From Candidatus Kariarchaeota archaeon (lineage in GTDB: Archaea; Asgardarchaeota; Heimdallarchaeia; Heimdallarchaeales; Kariarchaeaceae), in assembly GCA_016839545.1 (NCBI GenBank), contig JAEOUB010000124.1:1-5171 (forward strand): DNA of 5,171 nt, read 5' to 3'. Position 1 is the first letter of the stretch. Every line of letters starts with the position of its first letter. The translations under genes were made by a program, and so were the position numbers. The notes under the pieces are model-generated. The model did no database searches. It had not been told where the DNA came from and saw nothing but the letters and a program-made list of their open reading frames with translations. Of this stretch, positions 4,290 through 5,171 are shown in pieces.

Positions 4290-5171
4290 ATGAGCGCAGC
4301 AGATGAAAAGTTACCCCCCAGCGATCGTCCTGAAGTCGAACTCAGAGTAGCCGAAGCAAAGAATCGAGATGTGATTCGAGGGAAAATCCGGCTTGACAAT
4401 GATGCCATGAAGGAAATCGGTATCTCCACAGGTGAAATTGTAGAGATTGAGGGTAAACGCATCACAGCTGCTGTTGCCTGGCCTGCATACCCCGAAGACC
4501 TGAAGAGGAACATTATCCGGATGGACTCTGTTATTCGAAAGAATGCAGGAGTTTCACTCAGTGAGAAGGTAAAGGTACGAAGAGCAAAGGTTGAGAAAGC
4601 AACACATGTTGTATTTGCACCTGCTCAACTCAATGTCTCACTAGAATTCGGATTTGAGAGTTTTGTTAAGAGAAAACTGTTGGGATATCCCCTCACACCC
4701 AATGATACGGTAATGATACCAGTATTGGGAAGAGCAAACCCCTTTGTGGTTGCATCCAGCAAACCAGAAGGAATAGTTCTAGTCACTGATGACACAAAGC
4801 TAGAGGTCACAGATCAACCTATCAAGGAGATCAACGCCAAAACCACAATTAGCTACGAGGATATTGGAGGTATAGATGGCGTTATCACCAAACTCCGAGA
4901 GATGGTTGAGTTACCACTTCGACACCCAATTCTCTTTGAGAAATTGGGTATAGATCCTCCCAAAGGAGTACTCCTCCATGGTCCCCCTGGAGTCGGAAAA
5001 ACATTGCTTGCACGTGCTGTGGCCAATGAAACCAGTGCCCACTTCATAACCATCAATGGACCTGAAATCATGTCCAAATACTACGGTGAAAGTGAGCAGA
5101 CACTCCGCTCCATATTCAGAGAGGCTGAGGAGAAATCACCATCGATAATATTCATCGATGAGATTGATGCA
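4290..5171 (+). CDS. cdc48: CDC48/VAT-family AAA ATPase, N-terminal part (runs off the window)
   Basis: The first 294 residues of a p97/VCP/CDC48-type unfoldase are present; the family is normally about 730-760 residues with two AAA rings. The order is normal. Residues ~15-98 form the double-psi barrel (VELRVAEAKNRDVIRGKIRL...). Residues ~105-180 form the second N subdomain (CDC48_2). A linker SYEDIGGIDGVITKLREMVELPL leads into the D1 AAA domain with Walker A GPPGVGKT (231-238) and the Walker B stretch SIIFIDEID (ending at 293). The sequence stops at Walker B, so arginine fingers and D2 are not seen. Walker A has Val where GPPGTGKT is usual. The protein extracts and unfolds substrates, in archaea often delivering them to the proteasome. 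ATG at 4290 is supported by GAGGTC and an upstream stop. Confidence 0.96.
   Translation, partial: MSAADEKLPPSDRPEVELRVAEAKNRDVIRGKIRLDNDAMKEIGISTGEIVEIEGKRITAAVAWPAYPEDLKRNIIRMDSVIRKNAGVSLSEKVKVRRAKVEKATHVVFAPAQLNVSLEFGFESFVKRKLLGYPLTPNDTVMIPVLGRANPFVVASSKPEGIVLVTDDTKLEVTDQPIKEINAKTTISYEDIGGIDGVITKLREMVELPLRHPILFEKLGIDPPKGVLLHGPPGVGKTLLARAVANETSAHFITINGPEIMSKYYGESEQTLRSIFREAEEKSPSIIFIDEIDA

Noticed and set aside
5000..5008. Val in Walker A (GPPGVGKT) of the CDC48-family protein as a sign of inactivity
   Set aside because: The Lys and Thr that bind nucleotide are kept and this position varies among AAA proteins.
4220..5077. Minus-strand open frames opposite the CDC48-family gene
   Set aside because: Shadows of a strongly conserved coding sequence; Ser/Thr/Pro-rich translations with no family features.

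Overview
This window is from an archaeal chromosome. The supporting signs are an archaeal-type phosphopantetheine adenylyltransferase, the N-terminal part of a CDC48/VAT-type AAA ATPase, a stand-alone Lrp/AsnC effector domain, and TATA boxes about 25 bases upstream of start codons, as expected for leaderless archaeal mRNAs. The phylum cannot be fixed from the sequence; an Asgard-type lineage is plausible but is only an impression.

Layout. Positions 72-1940 (minus strand) hold a three-gene run transcribed in the order coaD (CoA synthesis), a small SPOUT-like protein, and a solitary beta-class DNA methyltransferase. Positions 1941-2361 hold no protein gene but carry a complete small-RNA transcription unit on the plus strand, with TATA box, leader hairpin, RNA core and a hairpin/T-tract terminator. 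Then come a membrane-anchored protein of unknown function (2362-2892, plus) and, convergent with it, an Lrp/AsnC-domain protein (2885-3115, minus) and a YkgJ-type cysteine-cluster protein (3195-3722, minus). A YCII-domain protein (3849-4157, plus) and the start of the CDC48-family ATPase (4290 to window end, plus) complete the window.

The main discovery is the small-RNA unit. It is a 5S rRNA whose halves are in swapped order. The part that normally forms the 3' half (loop B to the 3' strand of helix I, about 2136-2200) comes first. It is joined by a short AUAUUAUU linker to the part that normally forms the 5' half (helix I to helix III, about 2209-2255). All five 5S helices can still be drawn. 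The new ends lie between helix III and loop B. There, the flanking sequences fold into a textbook bulge-helix-bulge: 7-bp outer helix, 4-bp central helix with a 3-nt bulge on the 3' side of each strand, and 3-bp inner helix. This is the substrate of the archaeal tRNA splicing endonuclease. Cutting at the standard places and ligating the inner fragment would give a 120-nt circular RNA in which the normal helix III-loop B-helix II order is restored. The inferred model is a circularly permuted 5S rRNA gene matured by splicing-type circularization, analogous to the permuted SRP RNA of Thermoproteus and permuted tRNA genes.

The protein genes are mostly housekeeping. No mobile element, CRISPR array or tRNA was seen.
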